Positions 53,931-62,644 of a DNA stretch of 64,000 nucleotides are shown here, in pieces. The stretch's first letter is position 1, and each line of letters begins with the position of its first letter. The position numbers and the translations under genes are program-made. The notes beneath the pieces are model-generated. The model searched no databases. It worked only from the letters and a program-made list of their open reading frames with translations, and was not told the DNA's origin. The stretch is from Roseicyclus mahoneyensis (GTDB lineage Bacteria; Pseudomonadota; Alphaproteobacteria; Rhodobacterales; Rhodobacteraceae), in the NCBI RefSeq assembly GCF_003148775.1, contig NZ_QGGW01000005.1, positions 186,001-250,000 of the forward strand, read 5' to 3'.

Positions 53931-55622
53931 ATGCCCTATCGTGCCCCCATCGCCGAGTTCGAATTCCTGCTGACCCATGTCGCAGGTTTTGACCGGGTCT
54001 CCGCGCAAGACCGCTACGCCGAGGCGACGCCGGACACCGTGCGCGCGCTGCTGACCGAGGCGGGTCGCATCTGCGAGGAGGTTCTGGCGCCGCTCAACAA
54101 GGTTGGCGACCGAAATCCGACACGGCTGGAGAATGGCGTGGTGCGCACGCCGCCCGGCTATGCGGAGGGCTATCGTGCCATGGTCGAGGCCGGGATGACG
54201 GCGATCTCGGCCCATCCCGATCATGGCGGGCTGGGTCTGCCGATCACGGTCACGGCTTGCGTCAACGACATGGCGGGGGCGGCCTGTCTTGCGCTGCAGA
54301 TGAACCCGCTGATGACCCAAGGCCAGATCGAGGCGCTGGAACACCATGCGAGCGAGGCGATCAAGGCGTTGTATCTGCCGCGGCTGACCAGTGGCGACTG
54401 GTCGAGCACGATGAACCTGACGGAGCCGCAGGCGGGCTCGGACGTGGGCGCGCTGACGACGAAGGCCGAGCCTTCTGGCGACGGCACCTACCGCATCACC
54501 GGGCAGAAGATCTACATCTCCTGGGGTGACAATGATTTCACCGGGAATGTCGTGCATCTGGTGCTGGCGCGGCTGGAGGGGGCGCCCAAGGGGACCAAGG
54601 GCATATCGCTGTTCCTTGTCCCCAAGCTGATCCCCGATGCGCAAGGCAATCCCGGCGTGGCCAACAGCTTGAAGGTCGTGAGTCTGGAGCACAAGCTGGG
54701 CCTGCATGGCTCGCCCACCTGTGTGATGCAGTATGATGGCGCGACCGGCTGGCTGGTGGGTGAGGAAAACCGGGGCATGGCCGCGATGTTCACCATGATG
54801 AACAACGCGCGGCTGGGCGTGGCGCTGCATGGCGTGTCGATCGCGGACGCCGCGACGCAGGCGGCTGTGGCCTATGCGGCGGGCCGCAAGCAGGGGCAGC
54901 CGCTGATCGCGGGCGGCACCGGAACGATCCTCGATCATGCCGATGTGCGGCGGATGCTGATGGAGATGAAGGCCGAGACCTTTGCCGCCCGCGCGCTGGC
55001 CCTCGATCTGGCCGTGTCCATCGACCTTGGCCATGCCGGGGATGCGGCGGAGGCGGCCCGTGCCGCTATCCTGACCCCCATCGCCAAGGCTTACGGCACG
55101 GAGATGGGTCTCAAGGTCGCCAATATCGGCATTCAGGTTCATGGCGGGATGGGGTTCATCGAGGACACCGGCGTGGCGCAATTCGCCCGCGACGTGCGGG
55201 TGGCCGCGATCTATGAAGGCACCAACGGCATTCAGGCGATGGACCTTGTGGGCCGCAAGATGGCCGATGGCGGGGCCGCGATCCATGCGCTGGTCGATGC
55301 GGTGGAGGCCGAGGCGCAGGCACTTGCCATGGGTGCGCCGGTTGCGGCCATGGCGGACAGTCTGCGGGCTGCGACCGACGCCATTGTGGCGATGGATCTG
55401 AACGACCGTTTCGGCGGCGCGGTGCCCTATCTGATGGGATTCGCGCGCGTGCTGGGTGCGCTCTACCACCTGCGTGCGGCGGCGGCGGGCGATGGCGCGC
55501 GGGCCGCTCTGGCGCGGTTCTACATCGACCGCTTGCTGCCAGAGGCGCAGGGGTTTTTCACGCAGGCGCGGCTTGGGGCGGCGGGGCTCTATGACCTTAG
55601 CCCCGACGATCTGGCGGCATGA
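53931..55622 (+). CDS. Acyl-CoA dehydrogenase (DmdC-like large type)
   Basis: FAD-dependent alpha,beta-dehydrogenation of an acyl-CoA. The 563-residue protein is the large type with a C-terminal extension: N-terminal YRAPIAEFEFLL, MNLTEPQAGSDVGALTTKA, ISWGDNDFTGNVVHLVLARLEGAP, MQYDGATGWLVGEENRGM, NIGIQVHGGMGFIEDTGVAQFARDVR and IYEGTNGIQAMDLVGRK. This type includes methylmercaptopropionyl-CoA dehydrogenase (DmdC) of DMSP demethylation, but dmdA/B/D are not here, so the substrate is open. Overlaps the MBL-fold gene by 4 bp. An ATG 12 bp upstream is the alternative start. Confidence 0.88.
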   Translation: MPYRAPIAEFEFLLTHVAGFDRVSAQDRYAEATPDTVRALLTEAGRICEEVLAPLNKVGDRNPTRLENGVVRTPPGYAEGYRAMVEAGMTAISAHPDHGGLGLPITVTACVNDMAGAACLALQMNPLMTQGQIEALEHHASEAIKALYLPRLTSGDWSSTMNLTEPQAGSDVGALTTKAEPSGDGTYRITGQKIYISWGDNDFTGNVVHLVLARLEGAPKGTKGISLFLVPKLIPDAQGNPGVANSLKVVSLEHKLGLHGSPTCVMQYDGATGWLVGEENRGMAAMFTMMNNARLGVALHGVSIADAATQAAVAYAAGRKQGQPLIAGGTGTILDHADVRRMLMEMKAETFAARALALDLAVSIDLGHAGDAAEAARAAILTPIAKAYGTEMGLKVANIGIQVHGGMGFIEDTGVAQFARDVRVAAIYEGTNGIQAMDLVGRKMADGGAAIHALVDAVEAEAQALAMGAPVAAMADSLRAATDAIVAMDLNDRFGGAVPYLMGFARVLGALYHLRAAAAGDGARAALARFYIDRLLPEAQGFFTQARLGAAGLYDLSPDDLAA

Positions 55623-56644
55623 TCCAGACCCCGCTTGAGGTCGCCCCCGCACCGGGCGAGGCCACCGAGGTCGCTGACGGCGTGCTGTGGCTGCGCATCC
55701 CGCTGCCCATGGTGCTGGACCATGTCAATGTCTATGCGCTGCGCGACGCGGATGGCTGGACGCTGGTCGATACCGGGCTTGATACCAAGAAGACCCGTGC
55801 GATCTGGGAGGCGGCGCTGGCCGGACCGCTCAAGGGTCTGCCGGTGCGGCGCCTGATCGTGACGCATCACCATCCCGACCATGTGGGCCTTGCCGGCTGG
55901 TTTCAGGCGCAGGGCGTCGAGTTGTGGATCACGCGCACCGCCTGGCTGATGGCGCGGATGCTGACGCTGGACGAGCAGCCCCTGCCGACCGAGGAAACGC
56001 TGGCGTTCTGGCGCAGCGCCGGCATGGAGGCCGAGGTGTTCGAGGCGCGGCGGTCTGAGCGCCCGTTCAATTTCGCCGATATCGTGCATCCGATGCCTTT
56101 GGGGTTTTCGCGGCTTTTGGATGGCGGAACTTTCCAGATGGGGGGGCGCGTCTGGGACATCCGCTTTGGTCAGGGGCATGCGCCCGATCACGCAACATTC
56201 TGGAGCCGCGAGGATGATGTGGTGATCGGCGGCGACCAGTTGCTGTCGACGATCTCGCCCAATCTGGGTGTCTATGCGACCGAGCCCGGGGCCGATCCTG
56301 TGGGGGAGTGGTTCGCCGCCTGCGACGCGTTGCAACCCCATGCGCGCGATGCACATCTTGTGCTGCCCGGTCACAAGCTGCCCTTTACCGGCCTGCCGGA
56401 TCGGCTGCGGCAGATGATCGGCAACCATCACGGGGCGCTCGAGAGGCTGCGCGCGCATCTGGCCTTGGGCCCGAAGACCGCGGCCGAGTGTTTCCCGCCG
56501 CTGTTCAAGCGCCAGATCGACAGCGGCACCTATGGCCTTGCGCTGGTGGAGGCGGTGGCGCATCTGAACCACCTGCATGCCATCGGTGCCGTGATCCGCG
56601 ACCGGCGGGCGGATGGGGCGTGGCTCTATCGTCTCAGCCCTTAG
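55619..56644 (+). CDS. MBL-fold metallohydrolase
   Basis: A 341-residue metallo-beta-lactamase-fold hydrolase with THHHPDHVG (binuclear metal site), a later metal-binding segment GQGHAPDH, GGDQLLSTISPNLG and GHKLPF. A C-terminal winged-helix-like domain of about 80 residues is typical of the LACTB2-like family. The start overlaps the acyl-CoA dehydrogenase stop (ATGA), so both act in one operon, perhaps as a thioesterase for CoA intermediates. Exact substrate unknown. Confidence 0.87.
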   Translation: MIQTPLEVAPAPGEATEVADGVLWLRIPLPMVLDHVNVYALRDADGWTLVDTGLDTKKTRAIWEAALAGPLKGLPVRRLIVTHHHPDHVGLAGWFQAQGVELWITRTAWLMARMLTLDEQPLPTEETLAFWRSAGMEAEVFEARRSERPFNFADIVHPMPLGFSRLLDGGTFQMGGRVWDIRFGQGHAPDHATFWSREDDVVIGGDQLLSTISPNLGVYATEPGADPVGEWFAACDALQPHARDAHLVLPGHKLPFTGLPDRLRQMIGNHHGALERLRAHLALGPKTAAECFPPLFKRQIDSGTYGLALVEAVAHLNHLHAIGAVIRDRRADGAWLYRLSP

Positions 56645-56749
56645 ACCCTGCGGCGCGATGCCCCTGCGCCCTGAGGGCTGACAGGATGCACGGAATGCGG
56701 TATTGCCCGATCAAGCGCGAACAAGACACCCCGGACCGGAGGGAACGAC

Positions 56750-56890
56750 ATGGCCGAAAACAAGCACAAGCAAGGCGAGATGGACATCACCGAGCAGGAA
56801 AAGACCTTTGCCGGGTTCATGCGCATGAGCGTGAATGTCGGGATCGTCTGCATCGTCATCGTCGTGTTTCTGGCCATCTTCGCAAGATGA
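56750..56890 (+). CDS. aa3-type cytochrome c oxidase subunit IV
   Basis: A 46-residue protein: a polar N-terminus (MAENKHKQGEMDITEQEKTF) then a single membrane helix (about 25-44, MSVNVGIVCIVIVVFLAIFA). This matches the small alphaproteobacterial subunit IV of aa3-type oxidase, where the motif MDITEQEKTFxGF is characteristic. A GGAGGGA site precedes the ATG. The last bases overlap the start of the lipoprotein gene (ATGA). The main aa3 subunits are not in the window. Confidence 0.88.
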   Translation: MAENKHKQGEMDITEQEKTFAGFMRMSVNVGIVCIVIVVFLAIFAR

Positions 56891-57537
56891 AGCGATTGCT
56901 TCGGGTCTGTGTCGCGCTGGTGCTGGCCGGCGCGATGTCAGCGTGCGCCGCAGACAGTGTCTGGGCGCCGGAGGAGGCGGTGCAACGGGCGGCCTACCGG
57001 CCGAGCGGCACACCGACCGTGACGCTGATGACCATGGTGTCCAACACCAACGGGTCGGGTGGCCATTCGGCGCTGATCATCGATGGCGCGCAGCGGCTGG
57101 TCTTTGATCCGGCGGGCAGTTGGCACCATCCGCTGGTGCCCGAGCGCAACGACGTGCTTTACGGCATGGGCGAGCCCTTCATGGGGTTCTACCTCGATTA
57201 CCATGCGCGCGAGACCTACCATATCGTGATGCAGGAGATCGACGTGACACCCGAAACGGCAGCGGCACTGTCTGCGGCGGTGCAGAGCTACGGGGCGGTG
57301 CCGCAGGCGCAATGCTCCTTGTCGATCAGCCGCGTGCTGAGCCAGACGCCCGGGTTCGAATCCATTGGGACAAACTGGTTTCCCATGCGCACCATGCAAC
57401 GGTTCGGCGCGCTTCCCGGGGTGCGCGAGCGGCAGATCTTCGATGATGATTCGGACGACAATCTAGAGCTGCTTCAGGCGCAGGCGCGCGCGGCACGGAC
57501 TCAGGCCTTTGCGGCGGAGATGGCTGCAGAAAACTGA
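56887..57537 (+). CDS. Putative lipoprotein, possible permuted papain-like fold
   Basis: A 216-residue protein with a lipoprotein signal (LLRVCVALVLAGAMSAC, lipobox Cys C20). The mature part has SGGHSALIID with H60, and later PQAQCSLSISRVL with C143. The order His then Cys-Ser resembles the permuted papain-like amidases (YaeF/YiiX, LRAT relatives), but this is a motif-level inference. The gene start overlaps the oxidase subunit IV stop, so they are co-translated. The real role is unknown. Convergent with rpsU across a strong terminator. Confidence 0.72.
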   Translation: MKRLLRVCVALVLAGAMSACAADSVWAPEEAVQRAAYRPSGTPTVTLMTMVSNTNGSGGHSALIIDGAQRLVFDPAGSWHHPLVPERNDVLYGMGEPFMGFYLDYHARETYHIVMQEIDVTPETAAALSAAVQSYGAVPQAQCSLSISRVLSQTPGFESIGTNWFPMRTMQRFGALPGVRERQIFDDDSDDNLELLQAQARAARTQAFAAEMAAEN

Positions 57538-57584
57538 GCGGCACGGCAGCGCGTGAGACCTGCGATGCTGCCGTTATGCAAAGC

Positions 57585-57615
57585 AAAACCCCCGGGCCAT
57601 GGGCGCGGGGGTTTA
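57585..57615. terminator. Bidirectional terminator between the lipoprotein gene and rpsU
   Basis: AAACCCCC (57586-57593) pairs with GGGGGTTT (57607-57614). On the minus strand the stem is followed by TTTTGCTTT, on the plus strand by ATCTTT, so it can end both convergent transcripts. Confidence 0.82.
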
Positions 57616-57648
57616 TCTTTCAACGGCTCACGAACCGATCAAAGGCGT

Positions 57649-57855
57649 TCAGAGAAGCCCTTCGCGCTGCAATTTCTTGCGCGCCAGCTTGCGGGCGCGG
57701 CGGATGCCTTCCGCCTTTTCGCGCGCTTTCTTCTCCGAGGGCTTTTCGTAATGTTGCTTGAGCTTCATTTCACGGAAAACCCCTTCGCGCTGAAGTTTCT
57801 TCTTCAGGGCACGGAGCGCTTGATCGACATTGTTGTCGCGAACACTGACCTGCAT
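57649..57855 (-). CDS. rpsU: 30S ribosomal protein bS21
   Basis: A 68-residue basic protein with the full bS21 pattern: [46 protein letters not shown] and an Arg/Lys-rich tail. Binds the 30S subunit near the anti-Shine-Dalgarno end of 16S rRNA during initiation. The tail repeats KKLQREG, seen also at residue 19. Divergent from COQ9 by 117 bp. Confidence 0.97.
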   Translation of the reverse strand: MQVSVRDNNVDQALRALKKKLQREGVFREMKLKQHYEKPSEKKAREKAEGIRRARKLARKKLQREGLL

Positions 57856-57972
57856 TCTGGTGTCACCACCTTCCTAAGTTAGAGTTGCGTTTGAAAGCAG
57901 GAAGTGGCCGTATAGCAAAGGCCCCCTATCTTGTCTACTGTCTGAGGAAACCGGAAACCATGGGGGTCCGCG

Positions 57973-58683
57973 ATGACCGACGGTCTTGAAAACGCCACCG
58001 AAACCGCTGCCGATCCCAAGGCCCGCCTGATCGCGGCTGCCTTGATGCATGTGCCCTTCGACGGCTGGTCCGAGACCAGTTTCCGGGCGGCGAGCGTGGA
58101 TGCCGGGCTGACCGCCGCCGAGGCGCGTGCGCTGTTCCCGCGCGGTGCGGTCGATCTGGCGCTGGCCTTTCACGCGCAGGGCGATGCGGCCATGGTCGCG
58201 GCACTGAAGGCGTCCGACCTGTCGGCGATGCGCTACAGCGACCGGGTGGGCCATGCGATCCGCACCCGGTTGGAGCTTGTCACCCATGACAAGGAGGCGG
58301 TGCGGCGCGGCCTGACGCTGTTCGCGCTGCCGATCCATGCGGCGGATGGCGCGCGCGCGCTGTGGCAGACGGCGGACGCGATCTGGACAGCGCTGGGCGA
58401 TACGTCGGACGATCTGAACTGGTATACCAAGCGCGCGACGCTGTCGGGGGTCTATTCCTCGACCGTGCTCTACTGGTTGGGCGACCAGTCGATGGACCAT
58501 GCCGCGACATGGGCCTTTCTGGAGCGGCGGATCGACGATGTGATGCGGATCGAGCGGGCAAAAAAGGCAATGCGCGAGAACCGGCTGCTCAAGCCGCTGA
58601 TGGCGGGCCCCGAATGGCTGGCGAGCAAGATCAAGGCACCCGGCGCCGCACCCGCCAATCTTCCGGGCCGCTGGCGTCTTTGA
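57973..58683 (+). CDS. COQ9 family ubiquinone biosynthesis protein
   Basis: A 236-residue lipid-binding protein of TetR-like fold that assists ubiquinone ring modification. Visible are the N-terminal LIAAALMHVPFDGWSETSFRAASVDAGLTAAEARALFPRG, the RLELVTHDKEAVRRGLTLFALP block, LNWYTKRATLSGVYSSTVLYWLGD and the C-terminal amphipathic membrane-binding helix region. Full length for bacterial COQ9. Other ubi genes are not in the window. Confidence 0.93.
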   Translation: MTDGLENATETAADPKARLIAAALMHVPFDGWSETSFRAASVDAGLTAAEARALFPRGAVDLALAFHAQGDAAMVAALKASDLSAMRYSDRVGHAIRTRLELVTHDKEAVRRGLTLFALPIHAADGARALWQTADAIWTALGDTSDDLNWYTKRATLSGVYSSTVLYWLGDQSMDHAATWAFLERRIDDVMRIERAKKAMRENRLLKPLMAGPEWLASKIKAPGAAPANLPGRWRL

Positions 58684-58760
58684 GGCGCGGCATCGCCGCC
58701 CTTGCCCCCCGGTCACCGGTCCGTCAAGCCTTGGGCGAGACTGACCAGACGGAGGCCCCC

Positions 58761-59741
58761 ATGTCCGAGACCATGCGCGCGATCGAGATCACGAAACCCG
58801 GCGGCCCCGAGGTCCTGAAGCCGACGACGCGGCCCCTGCCCGTGCCCGGCTCGGGCCAAATCCTGATCGCGGTCGATCATGCTGGTGTGAACCGCCCCGA
58901 TGCCTTGCAGCGCGCGGGCAGCTATGCGCCGCCGCCGGGCGCGTCCGACCTGCCGGGGCTGGAGGCGGCGGGGGTGGTCGCAGCCGTGGGCCCCGACGTG
59001 ACGCGCTGGAACGTCGGCGACGCGGTCTGCGCGCTGTTGCCGGGGGGCGGCTACGCCCAATACGCGCTGACCCATCAGGACCATGCGCTGCCGGTGCCCG
59101 CCGGCCTGTCGATGGCGCAGGCTGCCGCGCTGTGCGAGACCTTCTTCACCGTTTGGTCCAACGTCTTTGTTCGCGGGCGTCTGAAGGCGGGCGAGAGGTT
59201 TTTGGTCCATGGCGGATCGTCGGGCATCGGGACGACGGCGATCCAGCTGGCGCATGCGATGGGCGCGCGCGTTTTCACCACCGCCGGATCGGCCGAAAAA
59301 TGCGCGGCCTGCGAGGCCTTGGGGGCCGAGCGCGCAATCAACTACCGCGAGGCCGATTTCGGCGAGGTGATCGCGGCCGAAGGTGGTGCCGATCTGATCC
59401 TCGACATGGTGGGCGGGTCCTACCTGCCGCGCAACGTCAAGGCTTTGGCCGATGACGGGCGGCTGGTGCAGATCGCCTTTCTGGAGGGGCCGAAGGTTGA
59501 GTTGAACTTTGCGCAAGTGATGATGCGCCGGCTGACGATCACGGGCTCTACCCTGCGGCCCCAGTCCGATGCGGCCAAGGCGGTCATCGCCGCCGATCTC
59601 GCGACGCATGTCTGGCCCCTGATCGCGGCGGGCCGCATCGCGCCGGTAATGGATCAGGTCTTTGCGCTGGAGGATGCGGCAGCCGCCCATGCGCGGTTGG
59701 AAAGCAGCGCGCATATAGGGAAGATCGTGCTAAAGCTGTGA
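58761..59741 (+). CDS. NAD(P)H-quinone oxidoreductase (zinc-less MDR/QOR family)
   Basis: A 326-residue medium-chain reductase of the quinone-oxidoreductase/PIG3 type. It begins MRAIEITKPGGPEVLKP, has the GVNRPDALQRAG substrate-side segment, the NADPH motif VHGGSSGIGTTAIQLAHAMGARV and a C-terminal HARLESSAHIGKIVL. It lacks the zinc-binding cysteines of alcohol dehydrogenases. Start at 58761 follows GGAGG. Reduces quinones or enones with NADPH; physiological substrate unknown. Confidence 0.92.
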   Translation: MSETMRAIEITKPGGPEVLKPTTRPLPVPGSGQILIAVDHAGVNRPDALQRAGSYAPPPGASDLPGLEAAGVVAAVGPDVTRWNVGDAVCALLPGGGYAQYALTHQDHALPVPAGLSMAQAAALCETFFTVWSNVFVRGRLKAGERFLVHGGSSGIGTTAIQLAHAMGARVFTTAGSAEKCAACEALGAERAINYREADFGEVIAAEGGADLILDMVGGSYLPRNVKALADDGRLVQIAFLEGPKVELNFAQVMMRRLTITGSTLRPQSDAAKAVIAADLATHVWPLIAAGRIAPVMDQVFALEDAAAAHARLESSAHIGKIVLKL

Positions 59742-59750
59742 GGGAGACGG

Positions 59751-59792
59751 GAAAACTGCGGTTTTCCTGCGCGTTTTGCCGCAGAAAAACGC
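59751..59792. terminator. Paired hairpins between convergent genes
   Basis: GGAAAAC-TGCG-GTTTTCC (59751-59768), then CGTTTT and AAAAACG around GCCGCAG (59773-59792), fill the gap between the quinone reductase and phosphatidyltransferase stops. T-runs on both strands fit termination from both sides. Confidence 0.75.
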
Positions 59793-60404
59793 CTAGCTGT
59801 CGCTGAACGCCTGCCACCCCGCCGCAAAGCGCGTGATGCCTGTGACCGTCGCGGCAGCGGCGAAGACCAGCGCCAAGATCGGGAACCACGCCGGAAACAG
59901 GCAGAAGGCGGCGAAGACCGCGATGGTCTCGGCCCCTTCGGTCAGACCGCCGAGGTAGTATATGCCCTTGCTGGGATAGGCCGCTGCCGTCATGCCGCGC
60001 CGGGCCGCCACGCTGGCGAAGGCCAGAAAGGACGTGCCCGAGATGACGAAACTTGCGATCAGCACCGCGCCCGGAAGCGCGTTGGCGCCGGGATCAGACA
60101 GCACGAAGCCCAGCGGAAAGGCTGCGTAGAAGACGAAGTCGAGCGCGATGTCGAGAAAGGCCCCCCGGTCGGTCGGTCCGGTCACGCGCGCAACCGCGCC
60201 GTCCAGTCCATCTGCCAGCCGGTTCAATGCCAGCCCCGCCAGCGCGAGCCAGTAGAACCCCGCCGCCGCCGCCGCCGCCGCCGCCAGACCGATCAGACAG
60301 CCCGTGAGGGTTATCTGGTCGGCCCTTACGCCGCGCGCGGCCAGCCACTGGCCCGGGGGCGTCATCAGGTGGCGTTGCAGGGGCAGAAGCGCGGCATCGA
60401 TCAT
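59793..60404 (-). CDS. CDP-alcohol phosphatidyltransferase family protein
   Basis: A 203-residue integral membrane enzyme that joins a CDP-activated lipid or alcohol to an acceptor alcohol. The diagnostic motif is complete in NRLADGLDGAVARVTGPTDRGAFLDIALD: D65, D68, G69, A72, R73, G81, D85 and D89. About six helices. Residues 41-48 are eight alanines encoded by a pure GCC run. The exact phospholipid product cannot be told; phosphatidylglycerol, inositol or cardiolipin-type enzymes share this motif. Confidence 0.88.
   Translation of the reverse strand: MIDAALLPLQRHLMTPPGQWLAARGVRADQITLTGCLIGLAAAAAAAAGFYWLALAGLALNRLADGLDGAVARVTGPTDRGAFLDIALDFVFYAAFPLGFVLSDPGANALPGAVLIASFVISGTSFLAFASVAARRGMTAAAYPSKGIYYLGGLTEGAETIAVFAAFCLFPAWFPILALVFAAAATVTGITRFAAGWQAFSDS
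60262..60285. repeat. (GCC)8 trinucleotide repeat
   Basis: Eight uninterrupted GCC units on the plus strand, inside the phosphatidyltransferase gene, encoding eight consecutive alanines in a membrane helix. Length change would stay in frame. Confidence 0.85.
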
Positions 60405-60461
60405 GTGCCAGCATTGGCCGTGTCGCGCGGGCCGGTCAATTGGCGCGGGGTCACATGCGCG

Positions 60462-61166
60462 TCACCGATCAACCGCATCGACAAGCGCGGGCAGGGCGCC
60501 CAGATCGGGCAATTCGTGGAACCGCGCGTGGCCTTCGGGCGCGTCAGCCTGTTCATGCTCCCAAGTCAGCGCATGCGGGACAAACACGCCCCATGCCCCG
60601 GCCTCGAGCGCGGGACGGACATCCGATTTCATCGAATTGCCGACCATCATCGCCCGGCTCGGTCCGTCCCCATGCCGGGCAAAGGCCGCCTCATAGGTGG
60701 CCCGCGATTTGTCGGACACGATTTCGACGGCCTGAAACAGATGCGACAGACCCGATTCGGCCAGTTTGCGTTCTTGATCGAACAAGTCGCCCTTGGTGAT
60801 CAGCACCAGAGTGAAGTCCGCCGCAAGATGCTCCACCACCTCGCGGGCATGGGGCAACAACTCGACCGGATGGCGCAGCTGTTCCTGTCCGGCTGCCAGA
60901 ATTTGCGCGATGACCGACGCCGGAACGCGGGCCTGTGTCACGCTGATGGCCGCCTCCAGCATCGAAAGGGTCGCCCCCTTGATGCCAAACCCGTACAGCC
61001 CGAGATTGCGCCGCTTTGCCGCCATCAAATGCCGCTGCAACACCGCCCGGTCCTCGTGCTCGGCCAGGAGCGAGAAATAGATATCCTGCGACACGCGGTA
61101 GAAGGACTCGTTTTGCCACAGCGTGTCGTCGGCATCGAAGCCGATGGTGGTCAGCGCGCCGGTCAT
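60462..61166 (-). CDS. HAD-superfamily hydrolase
   Basis: A 234-residue haloacid-dehalogenase-type phosphatase. It has motif I DADDTLW with nucleophile D11 and D13, a helical cap region, motif II LITKGD, a lysine in the DKSRATYE stretch and motif [28 protein letters not shown]. Resembles YjjG/nucleotidase-like HADs. Substrate unknown. Start at 61166 by family; an upstream in-frame ATG exists. Divergent from clpS. Confidence 0.9.
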   Translation of the reverse strand: MTGALTTIGFDADDTLWQNESFYRVSQDIYFSLLAEHEDRAVLQRHLMAAKRRNLGLYGFGIKGATLSMLEAAISVTQARVPASVIAQILAAGQEQLRHPVELLPHAREVVEHLAADFTLVLITKGDLFDQERKLAESGLSHLFQAVEIVSDKSRATYEAAFARHGDGPSRAMMVGNSMKSDVRPALEAGAWGVFVPHALTWEHEQADAPEGHARFHELPDLGALPALVDAVDR

Positions 61167-61258
61167 TGCCTTACCCCTCTTTTCTGCAAGCCCCGGTGTC
61201 TTATATAGTGGCCTCACGCAAGGGACAGCCGGCAGACCTGGAGCCGAGTGGAGACGCG

Positions 61259-61603
61259 ATGCAGATCGACGCCTGGCAGATGATGGCGGACAAGCCGAAG
61301 ACCGACGGCGAGGCCGACCTCATCACCAAGACAAAACCGAAGACGCAGCGCCCGCCGATGTACAAGGTGCTGCTTCTGAACGATGATTACACGCCGATGG
61401 AATTCGTCGTGCACGTTCTGGAGCGGTTCTTCGGCGTGTCCCATTCGCAGGCCGTGGAAATCATGCTGACCGTCCACAAGAAAGGCGTTGCCGTGGTCGG
61501 CGTCTTTTCCTACGAGATCGCGGAAACCAAGGTGGCGCAGGTGATGGATTTCGCCCGGCGCAACCAGCACCCGCTTCAATGCACGATGGAGAAAGAGGAC
61601 TGA
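61259..61603 (+). CDS. clpS: ATP-dependent Clp protease adaptor ClpS
   Basis: N-end-rule adaptor that hands substrates to ClpA/ClpP. The 114-residue protein has a flexible N-terminus ([24 protein letters not shown]) and the ClpS core [51 protein letters not shown], ending [11 protein letters not shown]. Start at 61259 follows GTGGAGA; internal ATGs at 61280 and 61283 are alternatives. clpA is not in the window. Confidence 0.96.
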   Translation: MQIDAWQMMADKPKTDGEADLITKTKPKTQRPPMYKVLLLNDDYTPMEFVVHVLERFFGVSHSQAVEIMLTVHKKGVAVVGVFSYEIAETKVAQVMDFARRNQHPLQCTMEKED

Positions 61604-61621
61604 CCGGTCCTCAAGGCCCCC

Positions 61622-62614
61622 ATGACCCCTGACAGATGGACCCTTGCACTGGAGGCGGGCGAGCTTTCCCTGCCGCCCGGCCCGGTATTGGCGCTGCGCG
61701 CGCAAGGCGATGGCGATTACGCCGCCTTGGGCGAGGTAACCTGCGTGCAGGGATTCGCGCCCGATCATGACCGGCTGGCCGCGCGCGGGCTGCGTGTTTC
61801 ACCAGAGATCCCCGAGGATCAGGTGTTTGCCACCGCGCTGGTGCAGATCGTCAAGGCGCGCGCGGGCACCATGGCCAGCATCGCCGAGGCCTTGATGGTT
61901 CTGCGCCCGGGTGGCCTCTTGCTGGTCGATGGTCAGAAGGAAGAGGGGATCGAGGCGATTCTCAAGCTGCTGCGCGGCGTTTTCCCCATCGACGGCGTGA
62001 TGTCCAAGGCGCATGGCAAGCTGATCTGGCTGACAAGGCCGGAGGTTCTGCCCGAGGCGGTGATGGCTTGGATTCCGGAACCTATCGAGACCGAGGAAGG
62101 CTATGTGACCGTGCCGGGCGGGTTTTCCGCCGATGGGCCGGACCGGGGTTCGGAACTGCTGGTGGCCCTCGTGCCTCAGCTGACCGGCCGGGTGGCCGAT
62201 CTGGGCGCGGGCTGGGGCTATGTCGCGGGCGAGATCTTGTCGGAGCAAGACGGGATCGAAAGCCTTGATCTGATCGAGGCCGATCACGCCATGCTGGAGG
62301 CGGCCGCCGCCAATATCGACGACCCGCGCGCGCGGTTCCATTGGGCTGATGTGACCCGCTTTGCGCCGGAGGCGAAATACGACGCCATCGTCTCAAACCC
62401 GCCGTTCCACCATGGCCGCCGCGCCGATCCTGCGCTGGGGCGTGCCTTTATCGCCGCCGCATCCCGCATGCTGGCGCCGAAGGGGCGGTTTTTCATGGTC
62501 GCAAACCGCCATTTGCCGTATGAAGATGCGCTGAAGGCCGGGTTCGGAACCGGCCGGCTTCTGGGCGAGCTTGAAGGCTACAAGATCTACGAGGCGGCCA
62601 AGCCCAAGCGCTAG
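61622..62614 (+). CDS. RsmC-like class I SAM methyltransferase
   Basis: A 330-residue methyltransferase with a degenerate N-terminal methyltransferase-like domain (about 1-165) and a C-terminal catalytic MTS domain. The catalytic domain carries VADLGAGWGYVAGEIL (SAM site), an acidic strand LIEADHAML and VSNPPFHHG (N-P-P-F catalytic motif for base N-methylation). Two-domain layout and NPPF are those of 16S rRNA m2G methyltransferases RsmC/RsmD-type. It follows clpS by 18 bp, possibly in one operon. Confidence 0.88.
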   Translation: MTPDRWTLALEAGELSLPPGPVLALRAQGDGDYAALGEVTCVQGFAPDHDRLAARGLRVSPEIPEDQVFATALVQIVKARAGTMASIAEALMVLRPGGLLLVDGQKEEGIEAILKLLRGVFPIDGVMSKAHGKLIWLTRPEVLPEAVMAWIPEPIETEEGYVTVPGGFSADGPDRGSELLVALVPQLTGRVADLGAGWGYVAGEILSEQDGIESLDLIEADHAMLEAAAANIDDPRARFHWADVTRFAPEAKYDAIVSNPPFHHGRRADPALGRAFIAAASRMLAPKGRFFMVANRHLPYEDALKAGFGTGRLLGELEGYKIYEAAKPKR

Positions 62615-62644
62615 GCCCCTGCTGTCAGGGACCAGATCCAGCAC

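Noticed and set aside
53670-55652. A 660-codon minus-strand open frame
   Set aside because: Antisense to the acyl-CoA dehydrogenase, which has all family signatures.
57553-57882. Plus-strand open frame opposite rpsU
   Set aside because: rpsU on the minus strand is a clear full-length ribosomal protein gene; the opposite frame has no similarity.
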